A DNA stretch of 64,000 nt from Ailanthus altissimus (Eukaryota > Streptophyta > Magnoliopsida > Sapindales > Simaroubaceae). The notes under the pieces are model-generated. The model saw only the letters and a program-made list of their open reading frames with translations. It did no database searches and was not told where the DNA came from. The translations under genes were made by a program, and so were the position numbers. This document shows positions 10,662-21,214 of the stretch, piece by piece. Each line of letters starts with the position of its first letter. The first letter of the stretch is position 1. The stretch covers positions 11,847,001 to 11,911,000 of the forward strand of contig OX327683.1 in NCBI GenBank assembly GCA_946807835.1. Direction: 5' to 3'.

Positions 10662-11594
10662 TTGATTGAGCACCAAAGAAGGCTAAACCCAATGATGAAA
10701 GAAGTAGTAAAGAAAGAGATTATTAAGTGGCTTGATGCAAGAATTATTTACCCAATTTCTGATAGCTCATGGGTAAGTCTAGTTCAATGTGTACCAAAGA
10801 AGGGTGGAGTCACTGTCATAGCTAATTCAAGCAATGAACTACTTCCAACACGTACAGTAACTGGATGGAGAGTGTGTATGGATTACAGAAAGTTGAACAA
10901 AGCCACAAGGAAGGATCATTTTTCATTGCCCTTCATCGATCAGATGCTGGATAGACTTTCAGGGCATGAATTTGATTGCTTTTTGGATGGCTATTCTGGC
11001 TATAATCAGATAGCTATAGCTCCAGAAGATCAAGAAAAGACTACCTTCACTTGTCCATACGGTACATTTGCATTCCGAAGGATGCCTTTCGGATTATGCA
11101 ATGCACCCGCAACATTTCAATGATGTATGATAGCAATCTTTTTTGATATTGTGGAACAGTTCTTGGAAGTGTTTATGGACGATTTCTCAATTTTTGGGGA
11201 TTCGTTTGATGTATGTTTGAAGAACTTAGCCTTTGTGCTACAGAGATGTGAAGAAACCAACTTGGTACTGAATTGGAAAAAGTACCACTTCATGGTGAAT
11301 GAGGGGATTGTCTTGGAACATAAGATCTCTTCAAGAGGAATAGAAGTTGACAGAGCAAAAATTGAAGCCATTGAGAAGTTGCCACCACCAATAAATGTTA
11401 AGGGAGTAAGAAGTTTCCTTGGTCATGCAGGCTTTTATAGAAGATTCATAAAAGACTTTTCAAAAATTTCTAAGCCTTTGTGTAGCTTGTTGGAGAAGGA
11501 TGCAAAATTCATCTTTGATCAAGCATGTAATGATGCATTTGAGGTGTTGAAAAGGAAGCTTATTTCAGCCCCAGTCATTGTCGCACTAGATTAG
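10662..11594 (+). pseudogene. pol: E2 reverse transcriptase
   Basis: Two open runs (10662-11123 and 11127-11594) in one frame, separated by a single TGA at 11121 that replaces the Arg usually seen after ATFQ. RT blocks in order: VQCVPKKGG, WRVCMDYRKLNKATRKD, LPFIDQMLDRLSGHEFDCFL with the first catalytic Asp region, FAFRRMPFGLCNAPATFQ, and the catalytic box VFMDDFSIFGD near 11170-11205, both Asp residues present. The thumb and connection follow (KYHFMVNEGIVLEHKISSRG, SFLGHAGFYRRFIKDFSKI). It ends at a TAG at 11592. RT copies the element RNA into DNA. Confidence 0.93.
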
Positions 11595-11597
11595 ACC

Positions 11598-11978
11598 ATG
11601 CCCTTCGAAGTAATGTGTGACGCTAGTGATATTGCAGTAGGTGTAGTATTGGGGCAATGCAAAAATAAGGTTTTCCACACCATTTATTATGCAAGCAAAA
11701 CTTTGAATGATGCTCAGAACAATTATACCACTACTGAAAAAGAGTTGTTGGCTATTGTATTTGCCTTTGACAAGTTCAGAGCATATTTAATTGGTGTTAA
11801 GGTAACAGTCTTTACAGATCATTCTGCTATCAAGTATTTGATTAGCAAGAAAGAGGCGAAACCAAGACTGATCAGATGGGTGTTATTGCTTCAAGGATTT
11901 GATTTGGAAATCAAGGACAAGAAAGGTTCAGAAAATCAGGTTGCAGACCATTTATCTCGCTTAGAAGGTGGACAATAA
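11598..11978 (+). pseudogene. pol: E2 RNase H
   Basis: Same frame as RT, one TAG after it. Catalytic blocks are all visible: [39 protein letters not shown] and the terminal [11 protein letters not shown]. In Ty3/gypsy order this domain degrades the RNA strand after RT. It ends at a TAA (11976-11978). The frame then continues through an integrase-proximal linker (LPWYTDYINYLASGILPP near 12050) to a TGA near 12157 that replaces a Trp. Confidence 0.92.
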
Positions 11979-12194
11979 ATTGATGATGAGACATTAATTA
12001 ATGATTCCTTTCCTGATGAGCAACTCTTGTTAGTAGAAAACCTTAATCTACCATGGTATACAGATTATATCAACTACTTGGCTAGCGGAATCCTTCCTCC
12101 GGACTTGAGTTACCAGCAGAAGAAGAAGTTCCTGCATGATGTCAAATCATATTTCTGAGATGAACCCCTTTTATTTAAGCAATGTGCAGACCAA

Positions 12195-13339
12195 ATGATT
12201 CGAAGATGTGTGCAAGAGGAAGAAACTGAAGACATACTTATGCATTGTCATTCATCCGATTATGCTGGATATTTTCGCGGAGACAAAACAGCTTCAAAGG
12301 TATTGCAATCTGGTTTTTATTGGCCTTCTTTATTTAAAGATGCACATTTTTTTGTTTTAAGATGTGATAGGTGCCAAAGAGCAGGAAGCATATCAAAAAA
12401 GCAAGAAATGCCTCTGCAAAACATATTAGAAGTTGAAATTTTTTATGTTTGGGGATTGACTTCATGGGACCATTCATTCCATAAAATGGTCAGAAATATA
12501 TTTTATTGGCTGTTGATTATGTGTCCAAGTGGGTCGAAGCAGTTGCCTTGCCAATTAATGATGCAAAGGTGGTGTTGCAATTTCTGAGAAAGAATATACT
12601 CACCCGTTTCGGTACACCACGTGCAATTGTCAGTGACGAGGGATAGCATTTTTGTAATAAATCATTCTCTGCACTGCTTCAGAAATATGGAGTTAAACAT
12701 AAGATCGCCACTGCCTATCATCCATAAACAAATGGACAAGTTGAGGTTTCCAATCGAGAAGTGAAGAGAATCCTTGAGAAGGTAGTCAAGCCGAATCGCA
12801 AGGATTGGGCAATAAGGCTTGATGACGCAATCTAGGCATATCGTACAGCATACAAAATGCCCATTGGTACGTCACCATATCAGTTGATATTTGACAAATC
12901 ATGTCATTTGCCTGTGGAGTTAGAACATAAGGCCTATTGGGCAATCAAGTCATTAAATTTTGACTTGCGAGCAATTGGAGAGAAAAGAATGCTACAACTG
13001 AATGAATTGGATGAATTTCGGCTACAAGCATATGAGAACGCCAAACTTTACAAAGAAAAGGTGAAAAGATGGCATGACAAAAGAATAGCACAATGCTCAT
13101 TTGAAACCAATCAGCAGGTACTATTGTTTAATTCCCGACTCAAGCTATTCCCCGGGAAGCTCAAATCTAGATGGTCTGGTCCATTTAAAGTAGCTTAAGT
13201 ATACCCACACGGAGCTGTTGATATTGAAGATGAAGAAAAAGGAATAACTTTTAAGGTGAATGGCCAACATCTCAAGCATTACTATAGAGGAGATTTCAAC
13301 CGTCAAAGTACCTCCATTATGTTTATGGAATTGAAGTGA
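12195..13339 (+). pseudogene. pol: E2 integrase, frameshifted
   Basis: The HHCC zinc finger is present (HCHSSDYAGYF...CDRCQRAG, about 12241-12390). A one-base loss in the GGGG run near 12451-12454 then shifts the frame; the downstream frame carries the core with DFMGPF (first Asp), IVSDEG (second Asp) and [16 protein letters not shown] (catalytic Glu), so a D,D,E set is recognisable. Stops lie near 12480, 12644, 12726, 12834 and 13196. The C-terminal part has [18 protein letters not shown] and ends at a TGA at 13337-13339. Integrase inserts the element DNA. No chromodomain is seen, as expected for Athila. Confidence 0.9.
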
Positions 13340-13476
13340 TTTACAAGCATAACGTCTAGCCAGAGACGAAAAAGTAGGCGCTGTTTAGGAGGCAACCCAA
13401 GGTAAATATGTGTTGCCTTAGTATTGGCATTTATTATTTTCAGTTTCAAAAAAAAAAAAATTTACAAGGAACGAGT

Positions 13477-13622
13477 GCCGCGGCACTCAAATTAAGCGCC
13501 GCGGTGCCACTTCTAGAGACTCAGCACCGCAGCACTAGAATCTAGTGCTGTAGCACTGGTACCTGGGAATTTCCCAGGCGCCAGTACCGCGGCGTTGAAT
13601 CCCAGCACCGCGGCGCTGCAGC
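13477..13622 (+). repeat. GC-rich unit cluster between E2 pol and third ORF
   Basis: Units include GTGCCGCGGCACT, GCGCCGCGGTGCCAC, CAGCACCGCAGCACTAG, AGTGCTGTAGCACTGG, AGTACCGCGGCGTTGAATCC and AGCACCGCGGCGCTGC. TTGAATCCCA next to a CCGCGGC core is shared with the LTR cluster at 6794-6880. The cluster ends about 750 bp before the third ORF. Confidence 0.65.
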
Positions 13623-13639
13623 GGGGACAACAACAAAAA

Positions 13640-14373
13640 TAAAAAAAGGGGGGGCATTTGCCCCGATTTTTTTCCCCTTTTCTCATGCTCTCTCTCTCTT
13701 GCTAACCCTAGACTTTCTCAACCCTCTCAACCCACCCCAATTCACAATCTCAAATCCCACCTTACCCATTAAATTTTCAGCTTAAAAACAAATCAAAACA
13801 CACTCTAAACATCATTTCACACACTTCATCATCACAAATTCCATCAAATTGCATCTTCCACACAAATTGACAAAGTCACCCCAATCTCAAATTTTGGTGG
13901 ATTAATCTCACAAGGTAAACAATCTTGTCTCTAATCTCTTATTTCACATTGATTCTTTCTTTATTCTACTTCTATTATGCAATTGTTGGGTCAATTTGTG
14001 AATACTAAAATGAAAGCTTTGTATTTAACTTTGAAATTTTGTATTGGCATTGTGTTGGAATTGTGTTGGAATTATAATGAAATTATGTTGGATTTGTGTT
14101 GGAATTGTGTTGGAATTATATTGAAATTATGTTGGATTTGTGTTGGCATTGTGTTGGAATTGTGTTGGAATTATATTGAAATTCTGTTGGCATTGTGTTG
14201 GAATTGTGTTGGAATTATATTGAAATTATGTTGGATTTATGTTAGAATTGTGAAGACTTAATTCGTTATTCTATGTGTAGAAATTTTTACCCAATTTGAT
14301 TAGAGTGTGGATTTGTGACAATTAAGGAGATTGGTGGGGGGGTTTTAGTTGGCAAATTGGTGTTCTTAGCAAA
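13640..14373 (+). other. Putative leader and intron upstream of the third ORF
   Basis: After the GC cluster comes a pyrimidine-rich stretch with CTCTCTCTCTTGCTAACCC near 13689-13707 that looks like a plant mRNA 5' leader. A good splice donor AAG|GTAAAC lies at 13914/13915 and an acceptor TTCTTAG|C at 14369/14370, four bases before the ATG at 14374; the 455-base intron so defined would contain the minisatellite. This is inference; Athila third ORFs have been proposed to be expressed from a separate or spliced RNA. Confidence 0.3.
14039..14250 (+). repeat. Minisatellite of GTGTTGGAATT-type units
   Basis: Short units (GTGTTGGAATT, ATATTGAAATT, ATGTTGGATTT, GTGTTGGCATT) alternate and form a higher-order unit of roughly 55-60 bp repeated about three to four times. 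The open frame across it (13977-14261) is a by-product of the repeat and not a credible gene. Confidence 0.8.
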
Positions 14374-15507
14374 ATGGCTCCTAAGAAAATGAAAATAACC
14401 AAAATGGCCTCACCTAGTTTTGACAACAGCAAGTTTGTCTCCTTAGAAGCATCTGAACGTTATGCTCAATCGATTGTGAAGCAATCGGCTATTCCTGAGC
14501 AAGGCTTTAACCTTTTAGAGGGAAGTTATCCCAGTGTAGCAAAAGTCATTGAATCTAGGGGATGGAAGAAATTGTGCACTCAACCCGGAAAAGCTGTACT
14601 ACCAATTGTGCGAGAATTTTATGCGAATATTCAGGAACATTCAAATTTGCTGGTATATGTGAGAGGTAAGCAGGTGGCTATTGATAGTGCCAGCATCAAT
14701 AAATTCCTTAAAACGCCATCAATCGGGGATGATGATTTTCACAAGATGCTACGAGAGCCGAATTATGAGGAAACCATTAGACAGTTATGCTCCGCCGAGG
14801 CAGAATGGAAAATGGGTGGTCCTCTTCCGATATCTTTCTCAGCAAAATACACGGGCAAGGATGAGAAAACATGGCATTATTTTATTGGGGCACGACTAAT
14901 GCCTGTCAAACATTTCAGCAGTGTAAACAAGCAACGTATAGTCTTGTTATATGCTATAATGACAGGAAAATCTATTGATGTTGGGCGAGTGATAAAGAAT
15001 AGCATTCTTCATTGCAGTGAAAGCAGCAAGCTCGGGTTATACTGCCCTTCTCTGATTACAGCATTATGTGCTCAAGCTAGAGTCAAGTGGAGTCCTTCGG
15101 AGGAGATATTACATCCTGGCCAAGCTATAACCTCTAGCATGATTACCACCATGCACGCTCGTTGTGGCCAAGGTGGTCATAGGTCCAGGGCACCTACACG
15201 ACCATTATCGCATGCATCTTTCTCTTCTAATCTGGAGGCAGTACAATCTCGGTTGGATGAAATTAAGCGGCAGATAGAGGCACATCAGCAGCAGTTTATT
15301 GCCCATCAACAATGGTGTGCTCAGTGGGTTGCTATACAGGCAGCCCATTTTCGAATAGAAATTTCTTCACTCTCACAGCATCCAGTTTACACTGCGCCAC
15401 CACCAGCTGAGTTGAATGATGATGCTGATGAAGGCATCGACCCTGAGGATGCAGATACTGCCAGAAATAGCGAAGATGAGGATGCGACAGCAACAGATGA
15501 CGACTAA
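14374..15507 (+). CDS. Athila third ORF, plant-transposon-protein domain, intact
   Basis: 377 codons with no break, beginning MAPKKMKITKMASPSFDNSK. Residues about 20-250 look like the domain often annotated as putative plant transposon protein (Transposase_32-like) found downstream of pol in Athila-type elements: ERYAQSIVKQ, VIESRGWKKLC, VREFYANIQEH, VYVRGKQVAIDSASINKFL, WHYFIGARLMPVKH, and LYCPSLITALCAQARVKW. Residues about 285-330 (LDEIKRQIEAHQQQFIAHQQ) could form a coiled coil, and the last 35 residues are very acidic. The lysine-rich start could be a nuclear signal. I see no signal peptide or membrane segment, so the older term env-like does not fit. Function is unknown. The start is supported by E4, which has MAPKKQKTIAS at the same place (34002). 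It is the only long intact Athila ORF in the window. Confidence 0.8.
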   Translation: MAPKKMKITKMASPSFDNSKFVSLEASERYAQSIVKQSAIPEQGFNLLEGSYPSVAKVIESRGWKKLCTQPGKAVLPIVREFYANIQEHSNLLVYVRGKQVAIDSASINKFLKTPSIGDDDFHKMLREPNYEETIRQLCSAEAEWKMGGPLPISFSAKYTGKDEKTWHYFIGARLMPVKHFSSVNKQRIVLLYAIMTGKSIDVGRVIKNSILHCSESSKLGLYCPSLITALCAQARVKWSPSEEILHPGQAITSSMITTMHARCGQGGHRSRAPTRPLSHASFSSNLEAVQSRLDEIKRQIEAHQQQFIAHQQWCAQWVAIQAAHFRIEISSLSQHPVYTAPPPAELNDDADEGIDPEDADTARNSEDEDATATDDD

Positions 15508-16761
15508 AGCCCGGACTCTATTTCAGGGGAGTATTTCTATACTTTTGGTTTTATATTTCTTTTTGCCATGAGGACATGTCGGATAGTAAGTTTAGGGGAC
15601 AAGGAAACACTTTCCCATTTGTTCTGTTTTTAATTCTGTTTTGAGTTGTGTGTTTATATTAAAAAAAAAATGCATATGGGCATGGGTTAATGATAAAACT
15701 GTTGCATAAACTATAAAACCCTAGAAATCAATAAATATCATCATTAGCAATTGAATAATCTGATGTGATAGTCTTATTTTACTTGTGATTACTTGAAATA
15801 CATTGAGCATATAGTTGGATTGTTAAGTTAGTTGCTAACCTAGAGAAAGTTTATGCACAACAAGAACACAAAAGGTCTCAAATAAACACACTCTAGAACT
15901 TGTTTGATTATCACTTGAATCGAAATTCTAAGACATACATGATTAAGGAAGTGATTTTAGGCCATGTTTGGATCGTTTGAGCCTTTCAAGCCTACCGATA
16001 TATATTTATCCATAGTCACCTATTTTGAGCCTAATGACCGTCTTTCGTTGTTAACTATAATAATACCTTAAATCAAATACATATTCCATCATCACCATCC
16101 CTCACACCATAGGCATAGAAGTTATGTTTGTATTTGTTCCAAAAGGTTGAAAAATTCTACGTTTGGAGGCATAGTGATTTGGAATGCTTTATAAAAAAAA
16201 AAAGTGTTAATAAAAAGCAACAAAGGAAGTTTCAAATTAAGTTTGGGGGTGTCCTTTGGAATGAGATGAAGGCTTTGATGATTCAATGACAATGTATGCT
16301 TATGGTGTGATTTGAACCAAAAATGAACCCACATTATTCTACCTTTACCCTAACCATAGATTACAAGCTTAAAAAAGTCCTATTTGATTTTTAATCATGT
16401 TTGTTCCTACATTAGTGGAGAGTGATATGAAAGGCATGCCTATGGAGTGTTGATATATAAAAAAAAAAAAATTGAGACCATATCTTGTCTTGTAGGCATA
16501 AACCATTCCGGGTGCATTTAACTATCAATAGTAACTATACACACACACACACCAAGTTATCACTTGTAGGGTAAGAAAGGCATGACGATTAAAAGTTGTT
16601 TAATCATGGTATTTAAAGGTTTTGGGATTTATAGAATTAATGCAAACTCTGAGACCTAGTGATGATCATTACTAAACCCATAATGTACTCTCATTTTTCA
16701 TGCAATGCTTTTGATTTGTCTTTGCTTGAGGGCAAGCGAAACTTTTAAGTTTGGGGGAGTT
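15508..16761 (+). other. E2 3' noncoding region with two PPT-like tracts
   Basis: No gene seen. A G-rich tract AAGTTTGGGGGTGT lies near 16239-16252 and the border tract AAGTTTGGGGGAGT at 16747-16760 directly abuts the 3' LTR. The latter is the polypurine primer for plus-strand DNA; the former may be a second priming site, since similar tracts recur in E1, E4 and the 21973-22837 piece. Confidence 0.7.
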
Positions 16762-17607
16762 TGATAATACATATTTTCATATAATATTTTGATACTCCTA
16801 AGATTAATATTTGCTCATTTAGACCTCAAATTGTTTGTATTTGTACACTTTTTTTATGAATTTTAGGTTCAAAGACATTTGGAACATCACACGAGAAAAC
16901 GGACACAAATGGGAGCATTAGAGATAAAAATACAAATGGAGGCAGTGTTTGCTACAGTGCAATGTCGGGGCATTCAATGCAGCAGCGCCAATTCCAAAAA
17001 ATGAGCGCCGCGGCATTGAATCCCAATGCCGCGGCACTAAGACCTGGATAACAAAAGTTGACAGGATGCTGAAAATCAGGAAGTCCAAAAGCAACCCTAA
17101 GTGCACCCTAATTTCGTTCTCTCACCTATATATTTGCACAAAACTTACATTTTGAAAAAGACTCCAGCTGGGATAGCAGCTGGAAACACAAAAGAAACAC
17201 CTAACTTCTAAGTTTGGAGAAAGCAAGATTCAACATCAAAGATATTTGACAGGGATTTCTTCTTTGCTTGATCTTTTACTTGTTGTAAGATGTTTAGTTT
17301 GCATGTATTGATGGAATTAGCTTCAAGATTGTGTAGTTTAATGATGAGCTAATTTCATTAATCTAGGATTACATCCTTGAACTCATTATGTGATTGATTT
17401 TAGCTCTCTCTCTTATGGTATTAATTCAGCTTTTGATATATTCATTGTGCTTGTGTTTAATGCTATTTGATTACTTGGCCAGTAGTTAAATTGATCTAGA
17501 AATACTTAAATAAACTTGCAAAGGCATTTAGGTATTCAGTCTTAAGCATATTGATGCATGATCATAGTGTAGTACACTTGAGTATCATATGAGATAGACA
17601 TATACTC
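16762..17607 (+). repeat. E2 3' LTR, truncated
   Basis: Starts TGATAATACATATTTTC right after the PPT and follows the 5' LTR as far as GACATATACTC. From 17608 the sequence is LTR-B, so the last 480 bp or so of this LTR is missing from the window. Confidence 0.92.
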
Positions 17608-18349
17608 AGTGTATACTTGCACTCAATTAGTCCCCTTATTATTTGCATACGACAGTGTATACTTGCACTCAATTATCGCTTCACGAACCCACAGGGATAA
17701 TTTTTACTTCTTAACTAAGAACAAATTACGTCTTTCTAATATTTATTCAAAAAAATAAAAATCTACGAATGAATATAAAAATATAAAAGCAATGACACAA
17801 TGTAAAGAGAATTAGGTGGTAGCAATATAGAGAAAACCTAGGATTAATACTATCCCTCAATATGCTTTCTAATGATTAATCCTTTAATATTTAACTCACT
17901 TAGTCTTTGTTATTGATCAAGACACTAATGTATTCACAAGTCTCTTCCAAGGTCATGGAAGTATACCTTAATTTACCAAATACCTATATTCCTATGGTAC
18001 TTGTAATAAACTAATATTCATTAAGATTAAGTTTTATTGACCATACACGCCAATTAGGTATATTCCAATCCTAAATTGAAACTTGCATATGCAACATTGA
18101 ATGTTACTCTACAATCATGCATTAAATTACCTAGGTCTAAATACCATGATTTCTCTTTCGAGTTTATAAAAAATATTAGCAATTCATTAATCATATATTG
18201 GCCAGATATATTGAAGCATTAAAAATAAGTAATTTGAATAACAAAGAACTAAGTTTACTAAATATTAAAAAGATATGGCAATTAAGCACACATATTAAGT
18301 TCAAGTATTAACCCTAGAAAACAAATTTAGCTCATGGCTACAAGAGACC

Positions 18350-20576
18350 TATTGGCGGCAGATCTAATGTATGTGGGTGTTTCCCCATTGGCATACCCGT
18401 TTCAACACTTGAAACGCACCATTTACAATAGGTCTTTTGCATCCATTCACTCAAACCACACCCAAATAAGCCCTAAATGGCTCTGATACTATTTGTTGGT
18501 GGCAGATCTAAGGTATGTGGGTGTATTCATGTGCAATTGTGTCTATTGCCTAAATACATATCATATACAAATTTAAGTCCAATGGAAGGGTGAAACATGC
18601 AAAAACACAATAAATAAATATATTAATCACATTAATATATTAAAAATGTTAAAGAACTCATCACAACCTGTAACGTTATACATGTATTTCCTCGGAGTCC
18701 ACATGGAGACCAACTCGCGGGCAGTTCTAGTCACCAACACAGTGGGCTTGGTAAGCTAGAACAACAGCTCTATACGCAGTACAGAGTTTAACTCTTAAAC
18801 CCAAAAATCGTCAGTGTGTGTTTTTATCCTTTTCTCCAAAAGGATAAGAAATGGAGTATTAAAACAATTCATAATTACTTATCATGGCACCATGAGAAAA
18901 AATAAAATAATTTTACTTTTTCTCTTTTTTTTTTTCCCTCTCGCCACCATGGTTGATTTCATTTCTTCTCCATTTCCGTCACCTGCACACACTTCTCTTC
19001 TTTTTCAATTTGTCTCTCTCTTTATATATATATATATAATATAATATAAAATATATTATATAATAATAATAATAAAATAAAGATAATGGGTGATAACTCA
19101 CACCCATTATCTAATATAATAATATTATATATATATCTATAATAAAATATTATATATAATAATATAATATAATAATACATAATATAATAAGAGAGATATT
19201 TTGATTATTTAATCATTAAATAATCAAAGTATGAAATGACTATTTTGCCTCTCATGAATAGTTACCAAGTTCACCCCTTAGTGGGTTCCATCAAATCCCG
19301 TATTTGGGTAAATTCAACTGAGAGTTCACAATACGCTATGTGTCATTATACAATTAGTAAATAATAATTATTGACTAATTATTGTATTTAACACTTAAAT
19401 ACAGATACGCACGTATTCCCGTGGTAGTGCTGAATATTACTGGATTAAACAATTTAATCCGGTACGCTGCCCCAGTGCACGAGTACACTGCAATGCCCCA
19501 CGCACATGTAACGGAAAAATAAATCAGCGCGTTGAACCATGCAAGCTGAGGTTACAACGCATACGTATAGTCCTTCCGTCATGATATCCTGGATGTGCGG
19601 GGATATAGATTTTCACCGTCAAATCCCTAGTGCTCATCCATGTCATATCTCTAGACTTGTATCTCACTGAACAATATGCGCAAACTCTTTGGCCATATTG
19701 TTCTACTCTGGCGGAACTCTTTTCTGGGATGATTGCTTGTGGCCACAAGACTTTTTGAGATACAATCTCGAAGCATCTGGATATCAAACTCCATATAGGA
19801 GCTGAAGGATCCTATATATGTACGCATCAAACTCTATAAGCATCGAACCAAACCTAGCGACACCCAGTGGTCACACCATGAAAGGTCTGTGACATGCGTG
19901 GAACCAAAGTATGGTGGATCACTTACAAGCCCACCGTGGCACTCAGGTCAAAGGACCATGTATACTACTCAACTCGAGAGGACCCTCTGTTGACAGCTTA
20001 CATTGAATGTCTATCGGAGGCTCTCATGAGTCTGTCCCATATCCAGTCCTAACTGGATACCCATATGTCAATAAGAGCTCCAAGCTCACAGTCGGCTAGG
20101 AACAACCATCTATACCCTATAGGTACGAAATATGCTGATCTATATTTATACGTATCCAACGATAAACCCACATCAGCAAAAATAGATCAGAGACAATTAT
20201 TCGAGAACATACTTGCGCAACTAGCATTTCTTGGCACCCGATTGTAACTCTGGTAACTATACAGTTGCTAGTATATTCTCAGGTCTATGTCCCATTACAG
20301 ACAAGGCTCCAACTTTTAGATTTACTGAGTATTATAACTAGCTAACATTTAGCTGTGCTAACATTTAACATTTATATCTCTTAGCGTGGCTAACTGTAGG
20401 CCCTTATCTAAACTCCTTTAGATCTGATCTGAACTCCTTCAGATTTACAATGTCTGTAACGTTACATTACAGAGTACCATATAAATTGGTATTAGGGATT
20501 TAATGGGAATGTACACTTATATAAATATACAAGTATATATACATTCAGGGATGGCACGTAAGCATCAACCCTAACA
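18350..20576 (-). mobile_element. Deleted copia element with one full LTR
   Basis: On the minus strand, a 2083-bp LTR (20576-18494, starting TGTTAGGGTTGATGC) is followed by an initiator-tRNA-Met primer site TAGTATCAGAGC (18491-18480), about 100 bases of leader, and then only the last ~31 bases of a second LTR (18380-18350). Almost all of the internal region and the second LTR is deleted. Target duplication AGAAC (20577-20581) / AGACC (18345-18349) in LTR-B; intact LTR-B copies read AAGAGAACAACAG across this point. The LTR body (about 19540-20560) resembles the copia LTRs at 58366-60537 and 60543-62826. Confidence 0.85.
19082..19228. repeat. Perfect hairpins in AT-rich part of copia LTR
   Basis: GATAATGGGTG (19083-19093) is followed by an 8-base loop and its exact complement CACCCATTATC. 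Further on, TTTGATTATTTAAT (19200-19213) is followed by one base and its exact complement (19215-19228). A long TA/TAA-rich tract lies around them. Confidence 0.7.
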
Positions 20577-21214
20577 AGAACAACAGTAAAAATAATAATA
20601 AATCATGGTACAATCAATAGCAAACCGATATAAACATCGAATTTGCTCTTAATTACGTTGTCTAAGAAACTCTTGATACCGAAGAACGCCTTAAATCTCT
20701 CTCTAGGGCTATTTCAATTAAACTTCTATTGCCCTCTAAAACGTGTGCTCTGTATTCTTGAATTGCTCCTGGGTGATCTTGGATGGTCTTTAAAGGCTAG
20801 GGATGATTGGCCTTTGATAGGGATTGATATGAGCTTAAAAATCTCAGTTCTCGTTGGATTAAGATTCACACTACCGGTAGGGCACTATGCTGCTGTCGCT
20901 GGAGTGCTGCAAGTAAAAGGCCTCACCATTGGAGCGATGAGATATTGGCGCTAGAGCGCTAGCTTGTCACTGGCGCGATGAAGAGGGCGCTGAGGTGCCA
21001 GACTACAACTTAAACAGATCATTTTTTCTAATTTTCTTATTTCGATCACTGTTCCAACGCTTGGGCAAAAATCCTTGTGGCACTAGGGCGACAGGTCTAT
21101 ATTTTAAAAACTTTAAATTTTGTTCAAGTCCCATAAATAACAATTTATTCTCATAAAATAATAAAATATCAAAATAACAATATGAGAAAATATATGATAT
21201 ATATGCCCTTATCA

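Larger units (their letters stand above)
6592..17607 (+). mobile_element. Athila element E2, near complete
   Basis: Order: 5' LTR, tRNA-Asp PBS, gag, protease, RT, RNase H, integrase, pol-ORF3 spacer, third ORF, PPT, and 3' LTR (only its first 846 bp). The pol order with RNase H before integrase is Ty3/gypsy; the tRNA-Asp primer site and extra downstream ORF place it in the Athila lineage. Gag-pol is one continuous frame from 8043 to about 12454, broken by about 13 stop codons, with one frameshift in integrase. It is therefore dead but not shredded. The 3' LTR is cut by LTR-B at 17608, so the right target duplication is not visible; the left candidate is GTCTC (6587-6591). Confidence 0.93.
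17608..21214 (-). mobile_element. LTR-B copy with rearranged end, split by copia fragment
   Basis: Collinear with the LTR-B copies at 25139, 35980 and 42487 from about 17676 to 21214 once 18350-20581 is removed, and ends with the standard CCCTTATCA. The other end, normally TGATGCGATATTTC in plus orientation, is replaced by a duplicated and inverted segment (17608-17675). No matching target duplication is seen (TACTC left, TATAT right). Either a solo LTR with a damaged end or the edge of a larger rearrangement. The GC-rich cluster lies near 20860-21080 and the TATA side lies to its left in plus coordinates. Confidence 0.8.

Noticed and set aside
13477..13622. CRISPR-like array, because of spaced palindromic units
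   Set aside because: Units differ in sequence, spacers are irregular, and the setting is a plant retroelement.
13977..14261. 94-codon frame with Leu-Cys-Trp repeats that looks like a membrane protein
   Set aside because: It is the translation of the minisatellite at 14039-14250.
15590..16500. Possible env-like membrane gene downstream of the third ORF
   Set aside because: No long open frame or membrane segment; the short frame at 16334-16122 on the minus strand has no support.
16511..16560. Microsatellite ACACACACACAC as a separate feature of note
   Set aside because: Too short to matter; common in such noncoding regions.
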